Source of the DNA: a virus
Virus record (IMG/VR): IMGVR_UViG_3300006077_000002
Span: 29,818 to 93,817 of that record
Direction: 5' to 3' (one strand)
DNA length: 64,000 bases
The translations under genes and the position numbers were made by a program. The notes beneath the pieces are model-generated. The model was not told the DNA's origin, did not search any database, and saw nothing but the letters and a program-made list of their open reading frames with translations. The number at the start of each line of letters is the position of its first letter. Positions within the stretch are counted from its first letter, which is position 1. Positions 43,556 through 51,786 of this stretch are shown here, piece by piece.

Positions 43556-44868
43556 ATATATCAGAAATTCAGATTGGGCAACTTGTCCTGTTTAAACCAT
43601 ATCATTTGGTAGTAGATAAAAAATACCCAGATGCTACTAATAATATAGGAACTACTGATGGTACTAGAACACCAGCAGACAAACTTAAAATTCCTAATAT
43701 TAAAGGTGTTGATGTTCACGTTATAATCAATAACACAAAGGCTTCAGTTCGTACCCCAATGTTCTCCAAAGAGTACAAATTTGAGGGGATAAGTAAACTT
43801 TTAAGTGCAATAGCTGTTGATATCACTGATAAAAAAGCTGAAATCTTTGACAGAACTATGGTAATTGAAAAGGGTAAGAAGATGAAGCCACGAGTTGATG
43901 ACTTGTCAAAAACTCCAGAGGTACAAGAAGTCCATCATAACCCAAAAGCACCACGACAAGAGCAGTACATTGCAATTGTTGGTGCAGTAAGTTCTCTTAC
44001 CAAAGGCATTAACCAAGAGGGTATGCTTAAAGATGCCAAAGAAGTTGCGGAAGCATTTATGAAAGCCAAGAAAGAAATTGAAGGGCTTGCCACTACAAAG
44101 GCTACTAGTGCTGGTGGGGGTAACAAGAAAACTTGGATATCAAAATACTTTGGTAAGACTGACCCAACTGCCACTCCAAGTGGGTCAAAAGCATCAGTAC
44201 AAGACAACATTGATTACTTATTTGGGCTAGTTCACGAGAAGTATGAGAAGCTCGTCACCACTGGTGAAAGACTACAGAGTACCAAAGGTCTACTTGCACA
44301 GCAACTTGTCCTTCTAGGTACCTTAGAAGATGAATCAGAGGCATTCATTAATACCTTTGAAGATGCTACCCTCATTCCAATGAGAGATATGGCTCTTGAT
44401 ACCCAAATCAAAAGTTCTGTGGAAAAATACAAAGACAGACTACTTAAGATTGATGGTGCAATTCTTGCAACACAAACTACAATTATCTCTCTTGGTAAAG
44501 ATTTGCCAGCCATGAAAACAGACCTTACAGATGAGATGGCTATCAGTCAGTTACTAACTGATGTTGCAGATTATCAAGCAATGTACTCTGAGATTGCCTC
44601 TTTGGTAAGTGATGTAACAACAAATACCTCTGAGAAAACTCACGATGTGATTGAGAGTGTACTTACAATGCAGATTGAAGATACCCATTCAATTGATTAT
44701 CTCCGAGCATCCTCTGAGCGTGGAGAGAGATTTGCTGAGATGATTACAGATAAGAGCCAACAGCTTGCATCAAAAACTATGGCAGATGCTAATGAGATTC
44801 GTGAAATTGCTGCACGAAACACTACACAGATTGCCCGACAATCAATCAACTTGATTGAATCTAAATAA
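43552..44868 (+). CDS. Coiled-coil protein, possible TelA-like
   Basis: 438 residues from ATG 43552 (GAGGGA upstream; an in-frame ATG at 43546 is possible). A beta-rich N-terminal 130 residues is followed by a long helical region: a heptad-rich GLVHEKYEKLVTTGERLQST, a LKIDGAILATQTTIISLG segment and MADANEIREIAARNTTQIAR. This resembles the helical bundle of TelA/toxic-anion-resistance proteins, without certainty. Function in phage unknown. Confidence 0.5.
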   Translation: MNISEIQIGQLVLFKPYHLVVDKKYPDATNNIGTTDGTRTPADKLKIPNIKGVDVHVIINNTKASVRTPMFSKEYKFEGISKLLSAIAVDITDKKAEIFDRTMVIEKGKKMKPRVDDLSKTPEVQEVHHNPKAPRQEQYIAIVGAVSSLTKGINQEGMLKDAKEVAEAFMKAKKEIEGLATTKATSAGGGNKKTWISKYFGKTDPTATPSGSKASVQDNIDYLFGLVHEKYEKLVTTGERLQSTKGLLAQQLVLLGTLEDESEAFINTFEDATLIPMRDMALDTQIKSSVEKYKDRLLKIDGAILATQTTIISLGKDLPAMKTDLTDEMAISQLLTDVADYQAMYSEIASLVSDVTTNTSEKTHDVIESVLTMQIEDTHSIDYLRASSERGERFAEMITDKSQQLASKTMADANEIREIAARNTTQIARQSINLIESK

Positions 44869-44877
44869 GGAGAAACT

Positions 44878-44961
44878 ATGAAATTTTTAATTATCGGTTA
44901 TGTTGTTGTATACATTACAATAATTTATATTGTTGCACATTTTGTTATTAAGTTCTGGTAA
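44878..44961 (+). CDS. Single-span membrane peptide
   Basis: 27 residues, one hydrophobic span (FLIIGYVVVYITIIYIVAHF). AAGGAG lies 6 nt before the ATG, and the stop overlaps the next ATG (TAATG). Confidence 0.5.
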   Translation: MKFLIIGYVVVYITIIYIVAHFVIKFW

Positions 44962-45179
44962 TGGAACAGTTTAAAGTTGGGCAGTCATTAAGAAGAACTG
45001 GTCAAGGGAACTTAGATGCAAGCACATTTGCTGATGTTGAGGGGAGATTATACACTGTCTTTGAAGTACTTCCACTTACATACAAAGTAAAAAGTTATAA
45101 GGGAATCACTAAGTTCTCTAAAGACTATGCCCATAAAATATTTTCACCACAGATATCACCACTTACTAACATATACTAA
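44961..45179 (+). CDS. Small SH3-like protein with C-terminal PLTNIY
   Basis: 72 residues. F-K-V-G-Q-S-L-R-R-T-G, then Y-T-V-F-E-V and Y-K-V-K-S-Y look like a small beta barrel. Ends SPLTNIY with the stop directly after Tyr; the next gene starts 9 nt later with its own site (AAGGAGAAATT). Confidence 0.55.
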   Translation: MEQFKVGQSLRRTGQGNLDASTFADVEGRLYTVFEVLPLTYKVKSYKGITKFSKDYAHKIFSPQISPLTNIY

Positions 45180-45188
45180 GGAGAAATT

Positions 45189-45398
45189 ATGGTAAAATCA
45201 GTGTCATCAGTATTGGTCTTAACCCCTGGAAAACCTCCTCGTCAGCTTGAGGAGCTAACTATGGACGAGATGGATGAGTATCTACGTAATGTAATAGTTG
45301 AGGACGGACAATATATGTTAATTCATAGTGTCTATCCTCTGGCAAAAGCTCTTAGAAGAGCAAATAAACGTATTGAGGAGATGGAACATGCGAAATAG
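45189..45398 (+). CDS. Unknown small protein
   Basis: 69 residues, C-terminal helix rich in Arg/Glu. Overlaps the next gene. Not recognised. Confidence 0.5.
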   Translation: MVKSVSSVLVLTPGKPPRQLEELTMDEMDEYLRNVIVEDGQYMLIHSVYPLAKALRRANKRIEEMEHAK

Positions 45399-45549
45399 TT
45401 ATTTGATAGCACTATCTATCATGATACTTATATCTATCAGCCATTTTTATGGGGCAGAAAAGACACTTGCAGAGGTAATAACAATTAACACCCTTGTTGG
45501 TTCTTTTTGGATTGTGTCTGCAATTGAAACGGGGAAGATTGATGACTAA
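45388..45549 (+). CDS. Small membrane protein
   Basis: 53 residues from ATG 45388 (GAGGAGATGGAAC upstream). Hydrophobic spans IALSIMILISISHF and TLVGSFWIVSAI. Overlaps both neighbours. Confidence 0.5.
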   Translation: MRNSYLIALSIMILISISHFYGAEKTLAEVITINTLVGSFWIVSAIETGKIDD

Positions 45550-45631
45550 TCCTAACCTTAATCTTAAAGATGCACTATTTACTTTGGCAGTAGTTACCTT
45601 TGGGTGGTTGGCATGGCTAACTCACTCATAG
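45542..45631 (+). CDS. Single-span membrane peptide
   Basis: 29 residues, one hydrophobic span (ALFTLAVVTFGWLAWL). Overlaps both neighbours (ATGACTAA with the upstream gene). Confidence 0.45.
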   Translation: MTNPNLNLKDALFTLAVVTFGWLAWLTHS

Positions 45632-45918
45632 AAGCATATGAAAAGCACACAGCTTTTCACATACTAACAAAGGAAATCACAGATGTTAAACTATTTGTAA
45701 AAAATCATAGGGAGTTTAAAAGATACACAAAAAGTCTTTTTAAAGATACACGTACTGACCCTTCAAGTGCTTGTGAAGAACACCTTAAAGATTACAAATT
45801 TTTTATAGCCTATAAAGAGACGGAGGATATCTATACATTTTATTTTTCAAACCTCACAAGAGGAGAGAGAGTAAACTTTGCTTCAAGTGTTTTGAATAGC
45901 ATCTATGACCAGTCCTAG
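45613..45918 (+). CDS. Unknown small protein with LNSIYD near the C-terminus
   Basis: 101 residues from ATG 45613. Helical then beta (FFIAYKETEDIYTFYFSNL). Ends VLNSIYDQS just before a terminator, so the motif is kept with no downstream start to serve. Confidence 0.55.
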   Translation: MANSLIEAYEKHTAFHILTKEITDVKLFVKNHREFKRYTKSLFKDTRTDPSSACEEHLKDYKFFIAYKETEDIYTFYFSNLTRGERVNFASSVLNSIYDQS

Positions 45919-45920
45919 AA

Positions 45921-45941
45921 CTACCCACCGTGGGTAGTTTT
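45921..45941 (+). terminator. Rho-independent terminator
   Basis: CTACCCA and TGGGTAG form a perfect 7-bp stem with a 3-nt loop, followed by TTTT. Ends the small-protein block. Confidence 0.75.
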
Positions 45942-46055
45942 ATGGAGCCCATCTCGGTGGGTTAGGTAGGAATAGCAGGCAGTAACCAACAAGTCAACTA
46001 CGGTAAGAACTTACATTTAATTAACATATTAAATTACTAAACAAAGGACCAAATT

Positions 46056-46736
46056 ATGGCAAAATCAATTAAAGTACTAACGTATAACAAAGCAGGATTC
46101 GACAAAGCAGTTAAGCACGCTCTCTCTCTTGGTGTAAAGAAAACTACTCTAACCTTTGATGCTAACAAATCAAGCCTTGTGGTAAAACTTGGAGCTACTC
46201 CAACTATGGCTAAGAGCCGTGCAGGTTACACTCCTAAAGAGAACCCGTATGCAGCAATTCTTGACCTTGCTGGTTTCCAGTCTTGTCAGCACCTTGATGA
46301 CTTGGCAGCAAACAAACCAGCAGTTAAAACTGTTGGTGTTCCAGAAGCAGTTTGTGCTCAGCGTGCAGATATAGCATTCGACCAAGGATTTGTAATCGGC
46401 TATGACGAAGGTGTAGATGATACACTTCCACAAAGCACTTTGAAGTGTGTTGAAGCTGAGGTACTTACTCAGAACCCAATCGTATGGGCAACAATGGGTA
46501 TTCCATTCTTCAAAGATAATGGGCTTGATATCGTTGAGAACGATGGTAAGATGTACACCATCAACACTACAACTAACACAGCGACAGAGTTCACTGCGGT
46601 AGAAGCTGCCAAGCAAGCTAAGAAAGACCTACTTGCTGGTGAAGATTCAATCTATACTAGCTTTGCTAAAAACTTTGAGCTTGTTGACATGCTTCGTCAT
46701 GCAAAAGTCCTTGTTGACGCTGATAGCGAAGACTAA
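46056..46736 (+). CDS. Unknown abundant-type protein with one copy of a repeated domain
   Basis: 226 residues. The C-terminal 80 residues (NPIVWATMGIPFF, D-G-K-M-Y-T-I-N, then A-x-x-A-K-x-D-L-L-A-G) recur twice in the next protein. The N-terminal 140 residues include AVCAQRADIAFDQGFVIGYD. Free-standing gene flanked by hairpins, with AAAGGACC before the ATG. Confidence 0.6.
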   Translation: MAKSIKVLTYNKAGFDKAVKHALSLGVKKTTLTFDANKSSLVVKLGATPTMAKSRAGYTPKENPYAAILDLAGFQSCQHLDDLAANKPAVKTVGVPEAVCAQRADIAFDQGFVIGYDEGVDDTLPQSTLKCVEAEVLTQNPIVWATMGIPFFKDNGLDIVENDGKMYTINTTTNTATEFTAVEAAKQAKKDLLAGEDSIYTSFAKNFELVDMLRHAKVLVDADSED

Positions 46737-46743
46737 GAGTTAC

Positions 46744-46758
46744 GGAGGGATGCCCTCC
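46744..46758 (+). terminator. GC hairpin after the 226-residue gene
   Basis: GGAGGG, loop ATG, CCCTCC: perfect 6-bp stem. No T run. Probably mRNA stability or partial termination. Confidence 0.45.
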
Positions 46759-46846
46759 ACAAATACCAATGGCCCTACATCATCAGCATCAGTCAACCTA
46801 AACCAATTAATTACAATAATTAATTACAACATATAAGGAAATTATT

Positions 46847-47488
46847 ATGGCAAACTCAATCCACTCTTTCGCAAAAGCACTAAATCTTACAGTAAAATCA
46901 GCAGACGTACAAGACATGAACCCAGTTATCTTTGCAACTCAGTTCGTTCCAAGTCTTCGTGGTTCAGATATCGTTAAAGATGGTGATACTGTTTACCGTA
47001 TCAACACAAAAGCAAACACTTCAACTGAAGTATCTGCATCAACACTTACAACTGAAGCAAAAGATGGTCTTGTAAAAGGTCGTGGTAACGATGCTTCTGT
47101 AAATGCTGCAATCAGCTTTGGTTTGGTTAAGAAGCTTGTCCTTAAAAAGAACAAAGCAGAACCAACTACAGGATGTAAAACTTCAGTAAAAGATATGGCT
47201 GACCTTCTTAGTCTAGTTGTAACTGATATCAAAGTTGCAGTTCAGAACGAAATCATCTTCCAAACTCAAGGCATCAAGCAAATTGCTGGTCTTGATATTC
47301 ACGATGGTCAGTACTTCAAGCTTGATACAGTTAGCAACACAGCTACACTTATCAATGCTGAAGCAATCGCAGAAAATGCTAAGGCTGATTTCCTTAAGGG
47401 GAAAGTAACAGACCTTACAAAGTTCTGTGAAAACTATTCACTTATCTCAAGTCTTACACTTGAAGTTAAGCCTACTGCAGCAGCGTAG
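46847..47488 (+). CDS. Unknown protein with two copies of the repeated domain
   Basis: 213 residues. Copy 1 about residues 22-107 (NPVIFATQFVPSLRG, DGDTVYRINTKANTSTEV), copy 2 about 128-205 (NEIIFQTQGIKQIAG, DGQYFKLDTVSNTATLI). The same domain ends the 46056 protein. Function unknown. AAGGAAATTATT before the ATG. Confidence 0.6.
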   Translation: MANSIHSFAKALNLTVKSADVQDMNPVIFATQFVPSLRGSDIVKDGDTVYRINTKANTSTEVSASTLTTEAKDGLVKGRGNDASVNAAISFGLVKKLVLKKNKAEPTTGCKTSVKDMADLLSLVVTDIKVAVQNEIIFQTQGIKQIAGLDIHDGQYFKLDTVSNTATLINAEAIAENAKADFLKGKVTDLTKFCENYSLISSLTLEVKPTAAA

Positions 47489-47498
47489 TAGTATGGAT

Positions 47499-47554
47499 GG
47501 GGAGCTATTCTCCCCTCCAATCTGATATTAGTTGAGCTGTCTAAGGACAGTTCA
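47499..47554 (+). terminator. Two hairpins after the 213-residue gene
   Basis: GGGGAG/CTCCCC at 47499-47515 and TGAGCTGTC/GACAGTTCA at 47533-47554 (loop TAAG, one G-T pair). No T run. Confidence 0.45.
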
Positions 47555-47577
47555 TAAATAACATATAAAGGAATAAC

Positions 47578-49137
47578 ATGGCAAAAGCAACCCCAATTGA
47601 GAATGTCTCTGAAATTACAGATGACTATATAGAGCGAGTTCTTAAAGGGCATTACTCAGGTAATCTCACCAAGCAACTTACTCCGCTAATGATTAAAACT
47701 TTGGCGTTTGACTACAAACAAAAAGCTCGTAACCTTGACTGGTTATTTAAGGGTAAGACTACAATTACAATTACCCCAGACCCTGAAGTAATTCTTAAGA
47801 ATGCTATGAAAGAAGACTCTTATGGTATTAGAACTCTTTCATCATTCTTGGATAGTATAGGTGCAACTTTCTCTGGAGAAACTCTCCAAGATGGTAAGTG
47901 TAACTACAAAAATCAATCAATGCGTATTAGCCGTGTGATTAGTAACACTGGTAGTACCGATTTAGTTAAAGCTGTATTGGCTAAAGATTCTTATTCAGGA
48001 AACATTATTATCCGAAATATTGGAAGAAATGACCTGTACACATACAATCCAGAAACTGATACAGTAAGTACTGGTGACATACGCCGTTCAAAGAAGTCAA
48101 CTGACCTAACAGATGGTGAGCACTTTTGGTATAGAAATTCTGCAGGTTATTATGAGTGTGCAACAGTAGAACAAGCAGAGATGAAAGTAAAGAGAGCTAT
48201 TGATGATATACACTTACAAGAATGTCTAAGCCAATTAGATGCTGGTACAGTAATTATGTCAATTGAAATCAATGACTTTATCACTGCTTCAAGTGGTGGA
48301 GTTAGTTCATGCTTTGGTTTTGGTGGAATGCATCATATGGGCTGGATTAACTATTTCCGTGCTGACTTCGGGATTATGGTTTATATGCAGAACAGAGAAG
48401 ACCGCTTCTCTAAAGTTGGTCGCCAATGGTTATTGATGAAGATGACAGAGAATGGTGAAGACTTTGAAGCACCTGCTTATAAGTTCCAAAAACCTTATGG
48501 TCGTATTCAAAAATCCCACACCAATTTAGTTAATGCCTATGTTTTGGCAGCAATTAAAGATAAGTGGGGGTACAAAGAAAAAGACTTTGAAAAGATTACA
48601 AGTGGTAACATAAGCCATTGTAGTGTATCTGATACTTGTCTCCAACGAGATGGCTCACACAGTCGTCATTCAGGATATACAGATACAGGATTCGGAGACT
48701 CTGCGTATGGTATGCAACTAAAAGAGGGTACGGCATACAAAGGTCAGTATATGGCATTCCCATATGTATCACAACATTCCTCTCGTCAGCAGAATGGTCG
48801 CTCACTTATCTTTAACTTCCCAGATGCTTTAGATATGTCAGGACAACCAACAAACTCTGGTAACTTTGAGTCACATCAAAATTCACGTACAGATTCTCCT
48901 ACTGGATATATTCCACCATACAAAGTGGTTACTTGTTCGGTAAGTGGAGAGAGTGTGCTGAATGCTGAATGTACTATGATGCCTGATGGAACATACGTAA
49001 AGACCTCTTTACTTATCCGTGCATTTAATCCAGACTTAGTGCCTGAAGATGAGCCAGCTACTCCTGAAGTAGTTGAAGTTGCTGAAGAAGCACCAATCAC
49101 CGAAGAAGAATTAGACTTTGACGAAGACGAATTCTAA
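47578..49137 (+). CDS. Large protein of unknown function
   Basis: 519 residues with an acidic C-terminus (EEELDFDEDEF). Conserved-looking segments: SSCFGFGGMHHMGWINYF near 240-257, GRQWLLMKM near 285 and HSRHSGYTDTGFGD near 360, rich in His, Cys and aromatic residues. I cannot assign a family. Free-standing gene with AAGGAATAAC before the ATG. Confidence 0.55.
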   Translation: MAKATPIENVSEITDDYIERVLKGHYSGNLTKQLTPLMIKTLAFDYKQKARNLDWLFKGKTTITITPDPEVILKNAMKEDSYGIRTLSSFLDSIGATFSGETLQDGKCNYKNQSMRISRVISNTGSTDLVKAVLAKDSYSGNIIIRNIGRNDLYTYNPETDTVSTGDIRRSKKSTDLTDGEHFWYRNSAGYYECATVEQAEMKVKRAIDDIHLQECLSQLDAGTVIMSIEINDFITASSGGVSSCFGFGGMHHMGWINYFRADFGIMVYMQNREDRFSKVGRQWLLMKMTENGEDFEAPAYKFQKPYGRIQKSHTNLVNAYVLAAIKDKWGYKEKDFEKITSGNISHCSVSDTCLQRDGSHSRHSGYTDTGFGDSAYGMQLKEGTAYKGQYMAFPYVSQHSSRQQNGRSLIFNFPDALDMSGQPTNSGNFESHQNSRTDSPTGYIPPYKVVTCSVSGESVLNAECTMMPDGTYVKTSLLIRAFNPDLVPEDEPATPEVVEVAEEAPITEEELDFDEDEF

Positions 49138-49169
49138 ACAACAACCCTAACATATTAAAAAGGAACATC

Positions 49170-50933
49170 ATGTCAACAGTAAAAAACAAAATTAAGAATG
49201 TAGACTTAACAGTTTACACACCATTGGACAAGCCATTAGCAGAAACAACAGTAGTAGTATTTGGTCATGGAATTATCAAAGACCATTCTATTGGTACAAT
49301 CTCCCGTGTAGGACTTACAGATACCGCTTTGGTTTATGTAAAAGTAGGACATGTTACTTACTCAGTCCCTAAAGATATGCTATACACTCGTAAGCCTGTG
49401 GCAGGAGATGTTTCAAAAGCTATCTCTACTTTAAAAGTTCCTGCCAATTTACGTCGTGCCGCATATTTCACAAAGAACACAAAGATGTTTATCTATGGGC
49501 ATAAAGACTACAAAGATGGAACACCATGTGTAGTTGATGCTTATATGCAACCAACAAGTAAGTTTATTGCAGTTATGGTAAACAAAAAGGTGCAGTATAT
49601 TGAGCCAGCAAATCTATACATCATAGACCCTCAGTATGTTACTCCAATTCCATTGTTCTCTGAACTGAAAGAGCCCACAGATTTGCAAGAGTATATGGCA
49701 AAACTCCTTTATGCAGATAACATGGATGATTCAATCACTCTTGCGTTAGAAGATGTAGACCTTAGCAAGTATGATATGATTTCAAGTCAGTCAGGTTCTA
49801 AATGGGCAGCGATTATTCCTAAAGGTGCCAAAGGTCCTATGCCAGTACTTATGGCTCACTGTGATATTCAAATGAATGTCAAGCACCCAACAGAAAAGAA
49901 CCTTACATATGATGAGAAGCTTAGTAAGTTTAACTCTCCAACTGGTCTTGGTGCTGATGACCGTGCAGGATTGTTCGTTATCAATCGTGCTCTAAATATG
50001 CACGAAGGGAAGTTTATTGCTATCTTCTTTGATGAAGAAGAGGTTGGCTGTAAAGGCTCTCGTAACTTTGTTAAGAGTAAGGACTTTAAAGAGAAGATTG
50101 ACCCTATGGCTAGTCTTTATATCTCTATTGACCGTACTCGTTCAACTACTGGTGGTAAGACTGTAGCAACTTATGGGCATGATAACAAAGCAATTCTTGG
50201 TATGTTTAAAGATAAGCTTAAACGTCCTGAAGTTCGTGGTTCAAGCACTGACTGTAAAGTTCTAAGTGCAGAGTCTGTTGAAATTTCAAAAGATAATATG
50301 GGTATTGCTTGTGTTAACTTCTCTTGTGGTTATCAGTTTGAGCATACATCTCGTGAAACATTATACTGGAAAGAGCTTCTTGAGTGTGCTATTGATATCT
50401 GTGCTATGCCAGAGAAAATGCCTACACTTTGGAAGTTACAGTATCGTGCAGAAAAGCCAGCTGTGTCTTATGGTGGATATTATGGTCGTGGAGCCAATAC
50501 AACTACCAAAGCTAAGACAAAACCTAAAGCGAAAGTTACATCAACATTGTACGCTGATGACTATATCTTAGTTAATGGTGACTACTATGACAGTGATGAT
50601 GTAGAAGCACTACTCAAGCAGTTTAAGCATAAGATGGGTAGAGAATATGTTGTAGGTGATGCTGGGCCCTATACTCCGAAACGCAACGACTTCGTACGTC
50701 TATCCACCAGTGTTTCAATCGGAGGAATTTATGGTGGACAAAGACTTGATAAGGCTACTTACATTATGCTCGATTCCAATGTTTGGATTGTTCACAGCGT
50801 GGACCATACAACTGCTTCAGTAAGTCTTAGAACTGATGATGCATCTTATGACGCTGTGAATATCCCTATGGAGCTTCTTGAAGCAGTAACACAGAGCGAT
50901 ATGCTCGTATCACAAAATTTATTGGAGAACTAA
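49170..50933 (+). CDS. Zinc metallopeptidase of the M20/M28/M42 type with extra terminal domains
   Basis: 587 residues. The peptidase core is about 180-430. Metal ligands are in family order: His in LMAHCDIQ (about 230), Asp in LGADDRAG (about 268), the Glu pair in FFDEEEVGCKGS (about 290), Asp in YISIDRTR (about 322) and His in FEHTSRETLYW (about 391). The first 150 and last 120 residues are extra; the end (SIGGIYGGQRLDKATYIML, VNIPMELLEAV) looks like a small beta barrel. The substrate is unknown. A peptidase of this class is unusual in a phage. Confidence 0.75.
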   Translation: MSTVKNKIKNVDLTVYTPLDKPLAETTVVVFGHGIIKDHSIGTISRVGLTDTALVYVKVGHVTYSVPKDMLYTRKPVAGDVSKAISTLKVPANLRRAAYFTKNTKMFIYGHKDYKDGTPCVVDAYMQPTSKFIAVMVNKKVQYIEPANLYIIDPQYVTPIPLFSELKEPTDLQEYMAKLLYADNMDDSITLALEDVDLSKYDMISSQSGSKWAAIIPKGAKGPMPVLMAHCDIQMNVKHPTEKNLTYDEKLSKFNSPTGLGADDRAGLFVINRALNMHEGKFIAIFFDEEEVGCKGSRNFVKSKDFKEKIDPMASLYISIDRTRSTTGGKTVATYGHDNKAILGMFKDKLKRPEVRGSSTDCKVLSAESVEISKDNMGIACVNFSCGYQFEHTSRETLYWKELLECAIDICAMPEKMPTLWKLQYRAEKPAVSYGGYYGRGANTTTKAKTKPKAKVTSTLYADDYILVNGDYYDSDDVEALLKQFKHKMGREYVVGDAGPYTPKRNDFVRLSTSVSIGGIYGGQRLDKATYIMLDSNVWIVHSVDHTTASVSLRTDDASYDAVNIPMELLEAVTQSDMLVSQNLLEN

Positions 50934-50934
50934 C

Positions 50935-51777
50935 ATGTTGAAATTTAAAGAAGGGCAACTAGCCCAGCTCTTAGAAGCAATTACAGACTCAGGTGTGAAG
51001 CTTAACACTTCACCTAAAGTAACTCAAGCAATCATTAACTTGGCGATGCAATCAAAGAAACTATCAAGCGTTATAAAGCTTAAGAGTACTACAAATGGCA
51101 TCGTCCTTACTACAGCAAAGAACTTTGATTCTAAAAATCCAGTTATCTTTAGTGATGAGACAATGGTTGAGTTCAGTCATGAAATTACTCCTGATATCTA
51201 TCACAAGAAGAACGATAACAAGGCAGAGTTTAGATACTTTGTCCCGCTTCGTCAAGTTCTGCGTGTTCGTTCACAAACAACTTCTAAGTTCTTTGTTGAA
51301 GATGATGATGGAAACACTTTCTTCGTCCCAGTGGATTTTAAAAGCATTAGTGCTAAGCAGTCTGTAATTCCTATCTTCTTTCCAAATCTAATTGAGAACA
51401 GAGAGAAAGCTCAGCAAATTATTCTTGCTTCTAATGCTCGTCGTTCAATGACAGGTATTCAGGTTGGAGATACAGTAACAGTTCGCTCTTATGCAGATAT
51501 GGTTGCAGAGTTTGGAGATACAGAAGTATCTTTCGGATATGATGGAGAGACTATGCGTATCACTGGAGAAATTCGTGGTGCTGATACAATTGTATTCCCT
51601 AACTATGCTTCACACTTAGCAGGTAGAACATACCGTATTGCAAAGATTTTGGAAGAGCGTGATGAGATTATCTTAACTGATAACATCACAGACCTAATCA
51701 ACCCAGAGACTTCTGAAGAGTTACCAAACATTGACCCTATCAGATTCAGTAAACTACACTTTACAAAAGCAGCTTAA
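50935..51777 (+). CDS. Unknown protein with C-terminal SH3-like domain
   Basis: 280 residues. The last 100 (GDTVTVRSYADMVAEFGD, then ASHLAGRTYRIAKIL) follow the Mib/HERC2-like SH3 pattern used by many small proteins in this phage. Starts 2 nt after the peptidase gene, so the two probably act together. Function unknown. Confidence 0.55.
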   Translation: MLKFKEGQLAQLLEAITDSGVKLNTSPKVTQAIINLAMQSKKLSSVIKLKSTTNGIVLTTAKNFDSKNPVIFSDETMVEFSHEITPDIYHKKNDNKAEFRYFVPLRQVLRVRSQTTSKFFVEDDDGNTFFVPVDFKSISAKQSVIPIFFPNLIENREKAQQIILASNARRSMTGIQVGDTVTVRSYADMVAEFGDTEVSFGYDGETMRITGEIRGADTIVFPNYASHLAGRTYRIAKILEERDEIILTDNITDLINPETSEELPNIDPIRFSKLHFTKAA

Positions 51778-51786
51778 GGAGAGCAC

